From Bacteroidetes bacterium B1(2017) (GTDB lineage: Bacteria > Bacteroidota > Bacteroidia > UKL13-3): a stretch of 64,000 nt of DNA. The stretch is taken from positions 1-64,000 of the forward strand of contig NKJG01000010.1 in assembly GCA_002256395.1 (NCBI GenBank), written 5' to 3'. Made by a program: the position numbers and the translations under genes. The notes beneath the pieces are model-generated. The model was not told the DNA's origin. It worked only from the letters and a program-made list of their open reading frames with translations, and searched no databases. This document shows, piece by piece, positions 1 through 8,563 of this stretch (positions are counted from its first letter, which is position 1; the number at the start of each line of letters is the position of its first letter).

Positions 1-2085
1 TTTCTGTGACATGGTATCAGAAAGAACTGGAGCAACAGGAGATTTATACCAACGCCAAGTATTTACGGTGTTTATGCTATTACCAGCGTCTAATGTATCG
101 CTAGTACCATAACAAAAACGCATGCTAGTGGGCAATTCCTTAATAGGAAGATTGCGCGTAAAAATATTAAATGCAGCCGAGTCTTTACATCCATTTAGAT
201 CTTGAATTACCACTTTGTAATTAGAGGTTACTCCTGATGTTGGAGGGTTAATGGTACAATTAGAATCAATTCCAAAAGCCCTAATGATGGTATTTGAAGC
301 CAAGCTACCGCTATAAAAAGTATATCTATAACTTAGTCCAAATGGAGTTCCAAAATGTCCACTTACGGGTATAGATATTGGCACACCAAAACAATTAAAC
401 GAATCGCGTACACTTACATCAACAGGTGGTGGAACATAAACCGAATCCCAAATATTATCGTTCGGGCAACCATTTGGCAAGGGTGGCGGAGCGGTTGTTA
501 ATTGCAAATTAATTCTATGCCACCCGCCTGCAGTAAACCTATGATTGGTTACGGTAGAGGCATTATAGGTGGTATAGAAACCCGTCTTAGGTCCACTTTC
601 TACACGTATTTTGGTATAGGTATTATTTAGTGGCACATTATTTTGAAGGGTATAGCTAAAATCATAATAGCCGCAATTTTTATTGGTTTTATTAATAATT
701 GCCACGGGAATTTTACGAACCAAAATACTAAACGAACGGGTTACACGGGCTGGAATTGCACATGCTTTGTCTTTGGCCGTTAAAACAAAATAATAGGGTA
801 AATTACTTGCCAAACTTGCCGGTGGGGTCCAACAAAATTTCACACTATCAAACTTTGGACCTATTGTGGCTCTATTGGTAGGATTATAACATTTAACCAA
901 GGTAGCACCATTTCCAACTAAAATAGAAGGAGAATTCCAAGTAATATCCGTTGTATCGGTTGTTGCAGTATTGTCCCATGCCGAAATCATAAAACATAAT
1001 TGTTGGCCTGCACACACGGAATACGCAAAGTTTGGTTGAGGTGTTGTTAAGGTTCCATCTTCATTATAGGTTCTAAGAACGGGAGGATTATTGGCAGGGC
1101 AAAATTTACTATAGAACTGAATATCCCTTCGAGTAATACCCATTAGGGTTGGAACACCAGCAACCATTTTCCACTGCTTTACCTCAATAATTAGGTTCGC
1201 CACAAAATTACCCATAGGCCTAAAACGAATATCACCTGTTACTCCATCAATATTAATACCTGCGGGCGCTACGGCAGGCGGACTTTGAACTGGGGCTCCT
1301 AAATAAGGAAAAGGAACGGTAGGGCTATAAGGGGAATTATATGGAGCCGAAACACCATTAGAGGTTAAAGATTGTCCAAATGCATAACTCAAAGAATCCC
1401 CATCTGGGTCGATAGCACCTAAGTTATAGGTAAAATCTTGCCCAGCGCAGGTTACAGCCACCGGATCATTGGTAAAAGTTGGAGAAGAATTACAAGGCGA
1501 AGCACAACGGTTAATTACCGTTTGAGTATAAAATCCTAAGGAAGAAGGGTTAGCTAAAGTAGTAATAGCTGTATTACGGCAACATGTTTGAAAACCTAAA
1601 CTTACCAAACAGCAACTTGCAGGGATGGAACTTAAATTAACCTGACCAGTAAAGGTATACACTTCAATACCTGGTGTAAAAGTACCTGGAGTTCTAGTAC
1701 CGCAATTACTACAAATAGTTTTTTCTGCCGCACATAATTGAACCACATCAAAACCCGATACGCCTGTTACAACCGTTAAACTAGAGTTCCCAAAATTTGT
1801 ACCTGCACATGGGCTTGCTGGTAATCCCGAACCAGCTGGAACAGGAGCTCCATAAATAGTTAATGGCAAACCGCAAGATGGACTTAAGCCTGTTGGACAA
1901 TTTGAACACAATTGAATACCTTGGCAATCACGGTAGATTTTAAAGGTAACATCATATACATTTGTTCCAGCACACTGATAGGAAACATCAGATCCAACCA
2001 CGTGATCGGCAAATGAACTTTTTGACAAGAGCAACAAACTGATGCTCAACAAAAAGACTTTTAGTATAGATTTTAAAACAGTCAT
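1..2085 (-). CDS. Large secreted gliding/PKD-type surface protein, N-terminal part (runs off the left edge)
   Basis: The reading frame is open from an ATG at 2085 to base 1, giving 695 codons with no stop, so the C-terminus lies outside the window. Residues 1-24 form a signal peptide (basic start, leucine-rich core, ending near SKSSFA). The mature protein begins ADHVVGSDVSYQC and soon has YRDCQG, an opening typical of very large Bacteroidota surface proteins annotated as gliding-motility-associated. A cysteine-rich N-terminal domain is followed by beta-rich Ig/PKD-like modules, for example around DPDGDSLSYAFG. A C-terminal type IX secretion signal would be expected but cannot be seen. The function is unknown; adhesion or surface display is an inference from the family. 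No neighbouring gene shares its transcript in the window. Confidence 0.8.
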   Translation of the reverse strand, partial: MTVLKSILKVFLLSISLLLLSKSSFADHVVGSDVSYQCAGTNVYDVTFKIYRDCQGIQLCSNCPTGLSPSCGLPLTIYGAPVPAGSGLPASPCAGTNFGNSSLTVVTGVSGFDVVQLCAAEKTICSNCGTRTPGTFTPGIEVYTFTGQVNLSSIPASCCLVSLGFQTCCRNTAITTLANPSSLGFYTQTVINRCASPCNSSPTFTNDPVAVTCAGQDFTYNLGAIDPDGDSLSYAFGQSLTSNGVSAPYNSPYSPTVPFPYLGAPVQSPPAVAPAGINIDGVTGDIRFRPMGNFVANLIIEVKQWKMVAGVPTLMGITRRDIQFYSKFCPANNPPVLRTYNEDGTLTTPQPNFAYSVCAGQQLCFMISAWDNTATTDTTDITWNSPSILVGNGATLVKCYNPTNRATIGPKFDSVKFCWTPPASLASNLPYYFVLTAKDKACAIPARVTRSFSILVRKIPVAIINKTNKNCGYYDFSYTLQNNVPLNNTYTKIRVESGPKTGFYTTYNASTVTNHRFTAGGWHRINLQLTTAPPPLPNGCPNDNIWDSVYVPPPVDVSVRDSFNCFGVPISIPVSGHFGTPFGLSYRYTFYSGSLASNTIIRAFGIDSNCTINPPTSGVTSNYKVVIQDLNGCKDSAAFNIFTRNLPIKELPTSMRFCYGTSDTLDAGNSINTVNTWRWYKSPVAPVLSDTMSQK

Positions 2086-2106
2086 TATAATTTGCTATTA
2101 ACAACT

Positions 2107-2114
2107 CAAAGGTA
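2107..2114 (-). promoter_or_regulatory. Bacteroidota -7 promoter element upstream of the surface protein
   Basis: Read on the minus strand this is TACCTTTG, an exact match to TAnnTTTG, and it lies 21 nt upstream of the ATG at 2085. I see no TTTG at the usual 17-23 nt spacing upstream, so only the -7 half is supported. Confidence 0.35.
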
Positions 2115-2297
2115 AGTTGCCAATTCCATAGGATTTTCTTAATAATTTAATTTATAAATATATTAAGAATACACTTAAAATAGAAAGGAAAATTTTATTT
2201 CACAAAAACTAGGCTTAAACCCAATAAAATAAGGAGATTGAACCTATTTAAAAACTAAATTTGAGAAACAAGCTTTTCCTTAAAGTTTGATTTAACC

Positions 2298-2305
2298 TAT
2301 ATTTG
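2298..2305 (+). promoter_or_regulatory. Bacteroidota -7 promoter element upstream of lysC
   Basis: TATATTTG matches TAnnTTTG exactly and lies 18 nt before the ATG at 2324, which would give a short leader. The nearest TTTG (2286-2289) is too close to be a regular -33 element. Confidence 0.35.
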
Positions 2306-2323
2306 GCCATTCAATAATGTTTC

Positions 2324-3586
2324 ATGAAAGTATTTAAATTTGGTGGTGCCTCTGTAAAAAATGCCGAGGCTGTTAGAAATGTAGGGGAAGTTTTAAAAGG
2401 TTTTAGTGATACCGAAGTATTGGTAGTAGTGAGTGCTATGGGCAAAACTACCAACCAATTAGAACTATTAGCAAAGGCCTATTACGAGAAAAACAATAGC
2501 ATAAACGATCTTTATAAAGAACTAAAGAAATTTCACGACGATATTATAGCCGGCCTATTAATTAAAAGCGATTCGCATACCTACGACGATATTGAAAACT
2601 TGTTTATTGAATTGGAATGTGAATTAGAAAACACGCCCGATGCCAACTTCGACAAGGTGTATGATCAAATTGTCAGTTATGGTGAAATCTTCTCATCCCG
2701 CATTTTAAGTGCTTACTTAAATGAAAGTGGCATCAAAAATAGGTGGATGGATGCTCAGAATTTTATTAGTACCGATAATACTTACCGCGAAGGAAAAGTG
2801 GATTGGGAAATAACAGAAAATCTAATATCTAAAAAACTAAAGCCAATTGTTAAAAAACAAATGGTGGTTACGCAAGGTTTTATTGGTCGAAACAAAGATA
2901 ACTTTACTGTAACTCTTGGCCGCGAAGGTTCTGATTATTCTGCAGCTATTTTTGCGTATGGCTTAGATGCCGAAAATGTAACTATTTGGAAAGATGTAGC
3001 AGGTGTAATGAATGCCGATCCTAAGAAATTTCCAGATGCCATTAAAATTGATGCCATTAGCTACCCTAAAGCAATTGAAATGGCCTATTATGGTGCCACC
3101 GTTATTCATCCTAAAACTATTCAACCACTTCAAAGTAAAAACATACCTTTGTTTGTTAAATCCTTTGTCGACCCTAGTGCTAACGGCACCATTGTGGGTG
3201 TGAGTAAAGATAAAGAAGTTCATTTACCAACCATTATTTCAAAAGGAAACCAAGTTTTAATTTCTATTAGTAGCAAAGATTTTAGTTTTATAGTAGAAGA
3301 TAATTTGAGCAAAATTTTTAATGCCTTTGCTACCTCAAAAATCAAAATAAACCTCATGCAAAATTCGGCCATTAGCTTTAGTGTTTGTGTAGATAATGAA
3401 AGCGAAAAAATTAGCCACCTAAAAGCGGGTTTAGAAAAAGAATATTCGATAAAAATAAACGAAGATTTGGAGCTCTTAACCATTACCAATTATACCAGCG
3501 AAGGCTTGGCTCAGCTCTTACAAAACAAGAAGCAATTAATAGAACAAAAAACCAGAAATACGCTGCAATTTGTGGTAGGGAAATAG
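2324..3586 (+). CDS. lysC: Aspartate kinase (monofunctional)
   Basis: This enzyme phosphorylates L-aspartate to 4-phospho-L-aspartate, the first step toward lysine, threonine, methionine and diaminopimelate, in the cytoplasm. The N-terminus MKVFKFGGASV carries the amino-acid-kinase nucleotide loop, with the KFGG lysine at residue 4. Further along are VTLGREGSDYSAA and KDVAGVMNADP, both characteristic of aspartokinases. The last 130 or so residues look like tandem ACT domains, the usual site of feedback control by lysine or threonine. At 420 aa it is a stand-alone aspartokinase, not a fusion with homoserine dehydrogenase. It ends 3 nt from the 3' end of the convergent histidine kinase gene. 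The start is ATG with a -7 promoter element just upstream. Which amino acid inhibits it cannot be told from the sequence. Confidence 0.93.
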   Translation: MKVFKFGGASVKNAEAVRNVGEVLKGFSDTEVLVVVSAMGKTTNQLELLAKAYYEKNNSINDLYKELKKFHDDIIAGLLIKSDSHTYDDIENLFIELECELENTPDANFDKVYDQIVSYGEIFSSRILSAYLNESGIKNRWMDAQNFISTDNTYREGKVDWEITENLISKKLKPIVKKQMVVTQGFIGRNKDNFTVTLGREGSDYSAAIFAYGLDAENVTIWKDVAGVMNADPKKFPDAIKIDAISYPKAIEMAYYGATVIHPKTIQPLQSKNIPLFVKSFVDPSANGTIVGVSKDKEVHLPTIISKGNQVLISISSKDFSFIVEDNLSKIFNAFATSKIKINLMQNSAISFSVCVDNESEKISHLKAGLEKEYSIKINEDLELLTITNYTSEGLAQLLQNKKQLIEQKTRNTLQFVVGK

Positions 3587-3589
3587 GGG

Positions 3590-5563
3590 TTATGAAGCAA
3601 AGTTTGGCAGCGTAAACAAAATGTTTGTGCTTGAACCCAATTGACTTTCAATCCATATTTTACCATTGCTATTATCAATGTATTCCTTACATAATAATAG
3701 TCCTAAGCCAGTTCCTTTTTCATTGTTAGTGCCATAGGTGGTATAATGGTCAACCGCAGAAAACACCTTTTCTATTGCCTCTGCACTCATACCTACTCCA
3801 TTATCTTTTATTGAAACTAAGGTATAAGTTTGGTTATAGGTAGAAGCCGAAATTTCAATCTCTCCACCATCACGCGTAAACTTAATGGCATTACTAATGA
3901 TATTTCTAAGCAATAAATTTAAGTGATGCTTGTCTACATATACCGCAAATCTATCTGGAATAGAATATTTAAATCGAATCCCTTTTTCGGCAACTTGAAT
4001 CTTATACAAATCCATCATTTCCTGAACAGGCTTGCGTATATCTATTAACTCTGGCTCACTCTTAACACCATTTAATTGGCTTCTGCTCCATTGCAATAAG
4101 TTTTCTAACGTTAAGTTTAAGGTATCCACATTTTTACTAATGCTGCCTAAACTTTTCTTCAAATCCTCCATAGGTAAATCGTCTTCGGCAACCCAGGTTA
4201 AAACGGTACTTAACGATTTTATTGGAGCACGTAAATCGTGTGCAATAATGGAGAATACTTTATCCTTAATTTGATTGCTTCGCTGCAATTCTTGAGCCTG
4301 CATATTCAACAAAGAAGTACGCTCATGAATAATTTCTTTTTGGTTTTTATTTATATTCTGAAGCTTGTCTGATAGGTTTTCTACCTCTTTAAAAGCATTC
4401 GAGAATAAGCGTGTTAAAGTAAGTGCCTGAACAATGGCAAAAATAAAAATACCTTCAGGCATTAAATAAAACGATTTAATAATAGATTGGCTATATAATA
4501 TATCATTTATACCTGCCACAAATACTACTAAATATGCCCCTCCTACCCACAAAGCAAATGGCCTTTTATTAAGTATAATCTTAATAACCAGATTAAGCAT
4601 ATACAACAACAAAAAGCCACAGAAAATTAGGTAATAAGGAATTACATGCGACGAATAACAAACAGGGGTTAACAAGAAAAATATACCTGCAGGCACCTGT
4701 ACATAGGTAATAAAATTTAATACTTTTTTGTTTACATCTTTTGGAAACAAACTCTCTATGTAATACACGCCAAACAAGAGCATAAATGCCAGCGATAAAT
4801 ACTCAAATTTCACGAGCATTTCCCAAGGAATTGAAAGGTTTAATTCGCGTATTAAAATATCGCCCGTAGAAGCAATACGTAAGGCAGCAAAAAAGCACAT
4901 AGAAGCAAACATTAACGATGTTTTGTCTTCTGTTTTAATATAATAAAAGGCCACAAAATAGCAGAACAACACAAATAATGATCCTACTAAAAAGGAATCC
5001 ATAAAAGTAGTTTGAGATTTTAAGGCTTCCATCTCTTTTGGCATTCCAAGACTTGGTGCAAACCAAATTCCACCTTCTCTATAATGGTAATTACAAACCT
5101 GAACAGCAATTTCTACCGTGTCTATATCTACATCAAATGAAATAAGTTCGGTTCTAAAATTAGGTTTACTATTCTCTTTATTGGTGGCAAAAACACCCAC
5201 TGAGGAAGACTTTTTGCCATTTATAAATAAATCGTAAGCTGTTCCAATGGTCATCATTTTTAAGACCATTATATCGTCCTTCTTTAAATCATGGGTAAAC
5301 CTATATACATAGGTTCCATACCCTACGTCGGGGTGACCTAAATATCCCCAAGGGCCAGGAACAATAATATCTTCTGGAACTAAAGCAGGATTATTTTGAA
5401 TATCTTGATAGGTGCTATTAAAATAAAAAACCCAGCCACCCTTATTTAATAAAATGGGCTTTTGTTGCGATAATTGGTGCAAAGGAAGGGCATTACTTTT
5501 ACTGGCAAAACCAATAAAAAGCACACCAAAGAGACAAAGAAATGAAACTCTCCTAAACCACAT
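3590..5563 (-). CDS. Sensor histidine kinase with 7TMR-DISM input module
   Basis: The 657-residue protein reads as signal peptide (1-25), extracellular beta-rich domain of the 7TMR-DISMED2 type (about 30-190), seven hydrophobic segments (about 190-400), a short coiled coil (about 405-435), and a HisKA-HATPase_c kinase core. The phospho-acceptor lies in FSIIAHDLRAPIKSL, with His near 440. ATP-binding motifs are visible as the N box LLRNIISNAIKF, the G1 box IKDNGVGM and the G2 region GTGLGLLLCKEY. It should sense an extracellular, possibly carbohydrate-like, ligand and autophosphorylate, but the ligand is unknown. No response regulator lies next to it, so it is an orphan here. It is divergent from the gene at 5646, with an 82-bp spacer. 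Confidence 0.88.
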   Translation of the reverse strand: MWFRRVSFLCLFGVLFIGFASKSNALPLHQLSQQKPILLNKGGWVFYFNSTYQDIQNNPALVPEDIIVPGPWGYLGHPDVGYGTYVYRFTHDLKKDDIMVLKMMTIGTAYDLFINGKKSSSVGVFATNKENSKPNFRTELISFDVDIDTVEIAVQVCNYHYREGGIWFAPSLGMPKEMEALKSQTTFMDSFLVGSLFVLFCYFVAFYYIKTEDKTSLMFASMCFFAALRIASTGDILIRELNLSIPWEMLVKFEYLSLAFMLLFGVYYIESLFPKDVNKKVLNFITYVQVPAGIFFLLTPVCYSSHVIPYYLIFCGFLLLYMLNLVIKIILNKRPFALWVGGAYLVVFVAGINDILYSQSIIKSFYLMPEGIFIFAIVQALTLTRLFSNAFKEVENLSDKLQNINKNQKEIIHERTSLLNMQAQELQRSNQIKDKVFSIIAHDLRAPIKSLSTVLTWVAEDDLPMEDLKKSLGSISKNVDTLNLTLENLLQWSRSQLNGVKSEPELIDIRKPVQEMMDLYKIQVAEKGIRFKYSIPDRFAVYVDKHHLNLLLRNIISNAIKFTRDGGEIEISASTYNQTYTLVSIKDNGVGMSAEAIEKVFSAVDHYTTYGTNNEKGTGLGLLLCKEYIDNSNGKIWIESQLGSSTNILFTLPNFAS

Positions 5564-5645
5564 TAAATAGACAGGTTACTATTTAAGCTGCAAGTAAACA
5601 ATTTTTTATGAGGTTTGTTTCATTTATTTTTAATTTCTTCGTGGG

Positions 5646-6422
5646 GTGAGTAATTCCTTTCAAGCAGCATTTACCAAGTTTCTTCAAGATTTAGACATCG
5701 GGTCTATAAAAGAAGTATCTGAATCCTCACTTATGCTCGAAACTAACTCAGGTAGGTTTGCTTTTCAATTGCACACCTATTTTAACGAATATAAAAAACA
5801 GGCACCAAACCTAGGCGAAGCAATTTGTATAGATATTTATGAAGACCAATGGCTTAGCAAACCAGAAATAGTTAAAAGCAGGGTTAAAAGTAAACTCGGT
5901 TTGAACCAAACGCTGGCGGGCAGGGCTTGCAAACTAGTAAGTTTAACCAAGCCTGAGGCAGAAGTTTTTTTTGAAGCCAACCATTTACAGGGTAGTTCTA
6001 GCTCTGGAATAAGATATGGCCTTACCTACAAAAATGAACTCGTAGCCGCCATTGCCTTTAGTAAATCAAGGGTAATGATTGATTCGGAGGTATATTACCG
6101 CTCCTATGAACTTATTAAATTTACTAATAAAAATGGCCTTACAGTAATGGGTGGACTTGATAAATTACTCAAGCACTTTAGTAAAGAAAAACATGCCCAA
6201 CATATTATGACCTATATTGACCTAGATTGGGGCGATGGAGCTAGTTTCTTAAAATTAGGATTTAAAGAAATGGGCAGCATAGAAGAAATACCCTTTTATG
6301 TTGACCCTACAACCCACATACGTTACAGTCAAAGAGAGTTTGAAGGTATACACTCAACAAAACCTAGCCTTATAAAGTGCTTTAATAAAGGAAGTAAAAA
6401 ACTCGTTTTAGACCTTAGATAA
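5646..6422 (+). CDS. Uncharacterised protein with a phage/homing-endonuclease-associated domain, next to miaA
   Basis: The start is GTG at 5646; no ATG lies in a suitable place. The N-terminal 90 residues are not recognised. Residues from about 115 contain FFEANHLQGSSSSG, YGLTYKNELVAAIAFSKSR, YELIKFTNKNGLTVMGGL and ADRSWGNG-like IDLDWGDGASFLKLGF. From memory, this order of motifs (NHLQG, GL-NELV-FGKSR, LLRF, VVGGASKL, SWGNG) occurs in phage and large-virus proteins, where it often accompanies homing nuclease modules, and the fold may be acyltransferase-like. No nuclease motif is visible here. The stop is 3 nt before miaA, so the two genes are probably co-transcribed; whether this reflects a functional link is unknown. 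Confidence 0.65.
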   Translation: MSNSFQAAFTKFLQDLDIGSIKEVSESSLMLETNSGRFAFQLHTYFNEYKKQAPNLGEAICIDIYEDQWLSKPEIVKSRVKSKLGLNQTLAGRACKLVSLTKPEAEVFFEANHLQGSSSSGIRYGLTYKNELVAAIAFSKSRVMIDSEVYYRSYELIKFTNKNGLTVMGGLDKLLKHFSKEKHAQHIMTYIDLDWGDGASFLKLGFKEMGSIEEIPFYVDPTTHIRYSQREFEGIHSTKPSLIKCFNKGSKKLVLDLR

Positions 6423-6425
6423 GCC

Positions 6426-7358
6426 ATGATCCTAAACCCAAAATATGATTCAATTGTTGTTCTAGGACCAACCGCATCTGGCAAAACAAAATTGGCTGTT
6501 GCCCTAGCTGGTATGTATGGCGGCCATATTTTAAGTGCCGATTCGCGCATGGTGTATACCCAAATGGATATTGGCACAGGCAAAGATTTAGACGAATATT
6601 TTTTTGACGGAAAACCCATCCCCTATTCCTTAATTAATGTTTGCCATCCCTCCCAACAATACCATATCTATCAATATCAAAAAGAGTTTAAAGAGGCCTT
6701 TAATGCCTTGGTTCAAACCAATATTGTACCTATTATTTGTGGCGGTAGCGGACTCTATTTAGAGGCAGTTATACAAGATTTTACCTTTACCGCCATACCT
6801 AATTTACCAAGCTTTAAGCAAGGTTTAAATGGGCTGAACCTAACTCAGTTGCAGGAAATATTTGACAGCTACCCGGCAAATGCCTTTACCCAAAAGGCCG
6901 ATTTAGGTTCAATAAAACGAGCCCAACGTGCCATAGAAATGGCAGAGTATTTAAAACAAAACCCCAGCTTTATTTTGGCTCAGCCTAAACCTCTGCGCCC
7001 CTTTATTATTGGACTTGAACCAGGCTTAAACCAACGCAGAGAAAACATCCTAAAACGATTAGCACATAGGCTCAACAATGGCTTAATTGAAGAAGTAATT
7101 AGCCTAAGGCAAAACGGCATAACAGACGATAAACTGGCTTATTTTGGATTGGAATACAAATTTGTTTTAAGCTATTTATTGAACCAACTCAGCAAGGAAC
7201 ATTTACAAGAAAAATTAGGTATTGCCATCCAACAATTTGCCAAACGCCAAATGACCTATTTTAGAAAAATGGAAAAGGCAGGGCTTCACATTCATTGGGT
7301 AAAAAATCAGCAGGAGGCAATGGATTTGGCCCAAACTTGTTTTATACCATCACCCTAA
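6426..7358 (+). CDS. miaA: tRNA dimethylallyltransferase
   Basis: MiaA transfers a dimethylallyl group from DMAPP to N6 of adenosine 37 in tRNAs that read codons starting with U. The P-loop VVLGPTASGKTKLAVALA is at residues 10-27. ILSADSRMVYTQMDIGTGK matches the substrate-binding signature, and IICGGSGLYLEAVI is the conserved central motif. The C-terminal stretch RLNNGLIEEVISLR, then LAYFGLEYK and FAKRQMTYFRK, fits the tRNA-binding part. The length of 310 aa is normal. It lies 3 nt after the preceding gene and 13 nt before a small membrane protein, which suggests a short operon. Confidence 0.93.
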   Translation: MILNPKYDSIVVLGPTASGKTKLAVALAGMYGGHILSADSRMVYTQMDIGTGKDLDEYFFDGKPIPYSLINVCHPSQQYHIYQYQKEFKEAFNALVQTNIVPIICGGSGLYLEAVIQDFTFTAIPNLPSFKQGLNGLNLTQLQEIFDSYPANAFTQKADLGSIKRAQRAIEMAEYLKQNPSFILAQPKPLRPFIIGLEPGLNQRRENILKRLAHRLNNGLIEEVISLRQNGITDDKLAYFGLEYKFVLSYLLNQLSKEHLQEKLGIAIQQFAKRQMTYFRKMEKAGLHIHWVKNQQEAMDLAQTCFIPSP

Positions 7359-7371
7359 TATATTTGCCCAC

Positions 7372-7716
7372 ATGAACCCCTTCGCTAAAATACGCCACCT
7401 CGAAAATATGCATATTCTTTTATGGCTTATAAAAGATTCGTGCTGGTTAATGGAGTGGAAATTAGCAGGCACAATTGCCTTTTTTCCTACCATTGCCATG
7501 GCCGTTTTTATCTGTTACCATACCCGCAAAAACTACTTAACGCTACTTGTAAACCTATCTGTTTTATGTTGGATTAGCGCCAATTCTTGCTGGATGTTTA
7601 AAGAGTTTTACAGTTTTAACGGACAATACCCAGCCCTTGCTCTGTTTGGTTTAGGACTGGTTTTTATCTTCACCTACCTCTATCAAATTTTTGTCAGGAA
7701 AGCCAACGACGACTAA
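7372..7716 (+). CDS. Small integral membrane protein, function unknown
   Basis: This 114-residue protein starts 13 nt after miaA and is very likely in the same transcript. After about 25 polar residues it has three or four hydrophobic segments (roughly 30-48, 53-72, 74-84 and 88-106), with a charged C-terminus. It contains several tryptophans and ends KANDD. I recognise no family. Its 3' end is followed closely by a separate promoter for the secreted protein that starts at 7775. Confidence 0.6.
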   Translation: MNPFAKIRHLENMHILLWLIKDSCWLMEWKLAGTIAFFPTIAMAVFICYHTRKNYLTLLVNLSVLCWISANSCWMFKEFYSFNGQYPALALFGLGLVFIFTYLYQIFVRKANDD

Positions 7717-7733
7717 AATTTGCTATTTTGCCC

Positions 7734-7741
7734 TATCTTTG
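7734..7741 (+). promoter_or_regulatory. Bacteroidota -7 promoter element upstream of a T9SS cargo gene
   Basis: TATCTTTG is an exact TAnnTTTG match 33 nt before the ATG at 7775. TTTG sequences lie upstream at 7719-7722 and 7727-7730, but closer than the regular spacing. The placement supports starting the next gene at 7775 and not at an earlier in-frame start inside the preceding gene. Confidence 0.4.
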
Positions 7742-7774
7742 AGTTACATCAATACTAATTTTAAACTCCTAATT

Positions 7775-8503
7775 ATGAAAAAAATATACCTTTTATTATT
7801 TGCCCTAGCCAGCACATTTGCTGCATTTGCGCAATGTATCCCTGATCCTACACTTACCAAACCAGGTTTAAAACCAAGCAAATTACCTAATGGTATTGCA
7901 GGTACACCTTACTCTGAAGTAGCTACCTTGGTGGTTCCTAAAGACACCTTTGTAAATTACAATGGTACCGTTTATAACGTTGTTGTTGATTCGGCATCGG
8001 TGGTTGGTATGAGCGATTTGCCAAAAGGCTTCTCTTACCAATGCGATAAGCCTAGTAAAACTTGGGCTGGTGGCCAAAGAGGTTGTGCCCGTTTATATGG
8101 CAACCCAACCTTAGATGATACAGGCGATTATGTAATTTATGTGAAGGTTCGTACCTACTTTAAAATAGTTGGCTTACCTAACCAATTAGATCAATTAGAT
8201 TCAAGTACCATCGATTTTAAAATTGTTAAACCTACCGGTATGCAAGAGTTGGTTCAGGCCGTTGGCTTAAAAGCTTACCCTAACCCAGCTGGTAATTTAT
8301 TGACCGTTGAAATTAAGAAATACTCGGCCACTGCTACCTACCAAATTTATAATGTAACCGGCCAGGTATATGATATCCCTGCTCAAATGAGTCCAAACAC
8401 AGGCGAGGTTAAGTTTGATGTAAGCTCACTTAAACCAGGCGTATACTTTGTAAAAGGCGTAAACGAAGGCTTAAGCTATCAAGCTAAGTTTGTAAAAGAA
8501 TAA
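7775..8503 (+). CDS. Secreted protein with type IX secretion sorting domain
   Basis: I place the start at the ATG at 7775, where MKKIYLLLFALASTFAAFAQC gives a clean signal peptide. The frame is open upstream to 7691, but that would put the signal peptide internally and overlap the previous gene. The 242-residue product has a beta-rich N-terminal region (GIAGTPYSEVATLVVPKDT) resembling an Ig-like module. The last 75 residues, from LKAYPNPAGNLLTVEI through YNVTGQ to SSLKPGVYFVKG, form a Por-secretion C-terminal sorting domain. The protein should therefore be exported across the outer membrane by the T9SS. No catalytic motif is visible. Confidence 0.8.
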   Translation: MKKIYLLLFALASTFAAFAQCIPDPTLTKPGLKPSKLPNGIAGTPYSEVATLVVPKDTFVNYNGTVYNVVVDSASVVGMSDLPKGFSYQCDKPSKTWAGGQRGCARLYGNPTLDDTGDYVIYVKVRTYFKIVGLPNQLDQLDSSTIDFKIVKPTGMQELVQAVGLKAYPNPAGNLLTVEIKKYSATATYQIYNVTGQVYDIPAQMSPNTGEVKFDVSSLKPGVYFVKGVNEGLSYQAKFVKE

Positions 8504-8520
8504 AAAAACTAACGTATTGG

Positions 8521-8563
8521 GTAAAGGCAGATTAGGCAAAGCTTAATCTGCCTTTACTTTTTT
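8521..8563. terminator. Strong intrinsic terminator shared by convergent genes
   Basis: Arms 8521-8534 and 8544-8557 form a perfect 14-bp stem (GTAAAGGCAGATTA) around a 9-nt loop, followed by six T on the plus strand. It serves the secreted-protein gene ending at 8503. The right arm also encodes the last residues and stop codon of the facing copper ATPase gene. Confidence 0.85.

Noticed and set aside
2963..3489. Minus-strand frames inside lysC and similar long frames inside topA, copA, ychF, aroC and the T9SS genes
   Set aside because: They lie entirely within well-supported genes in other frames and have no recognisable domains.
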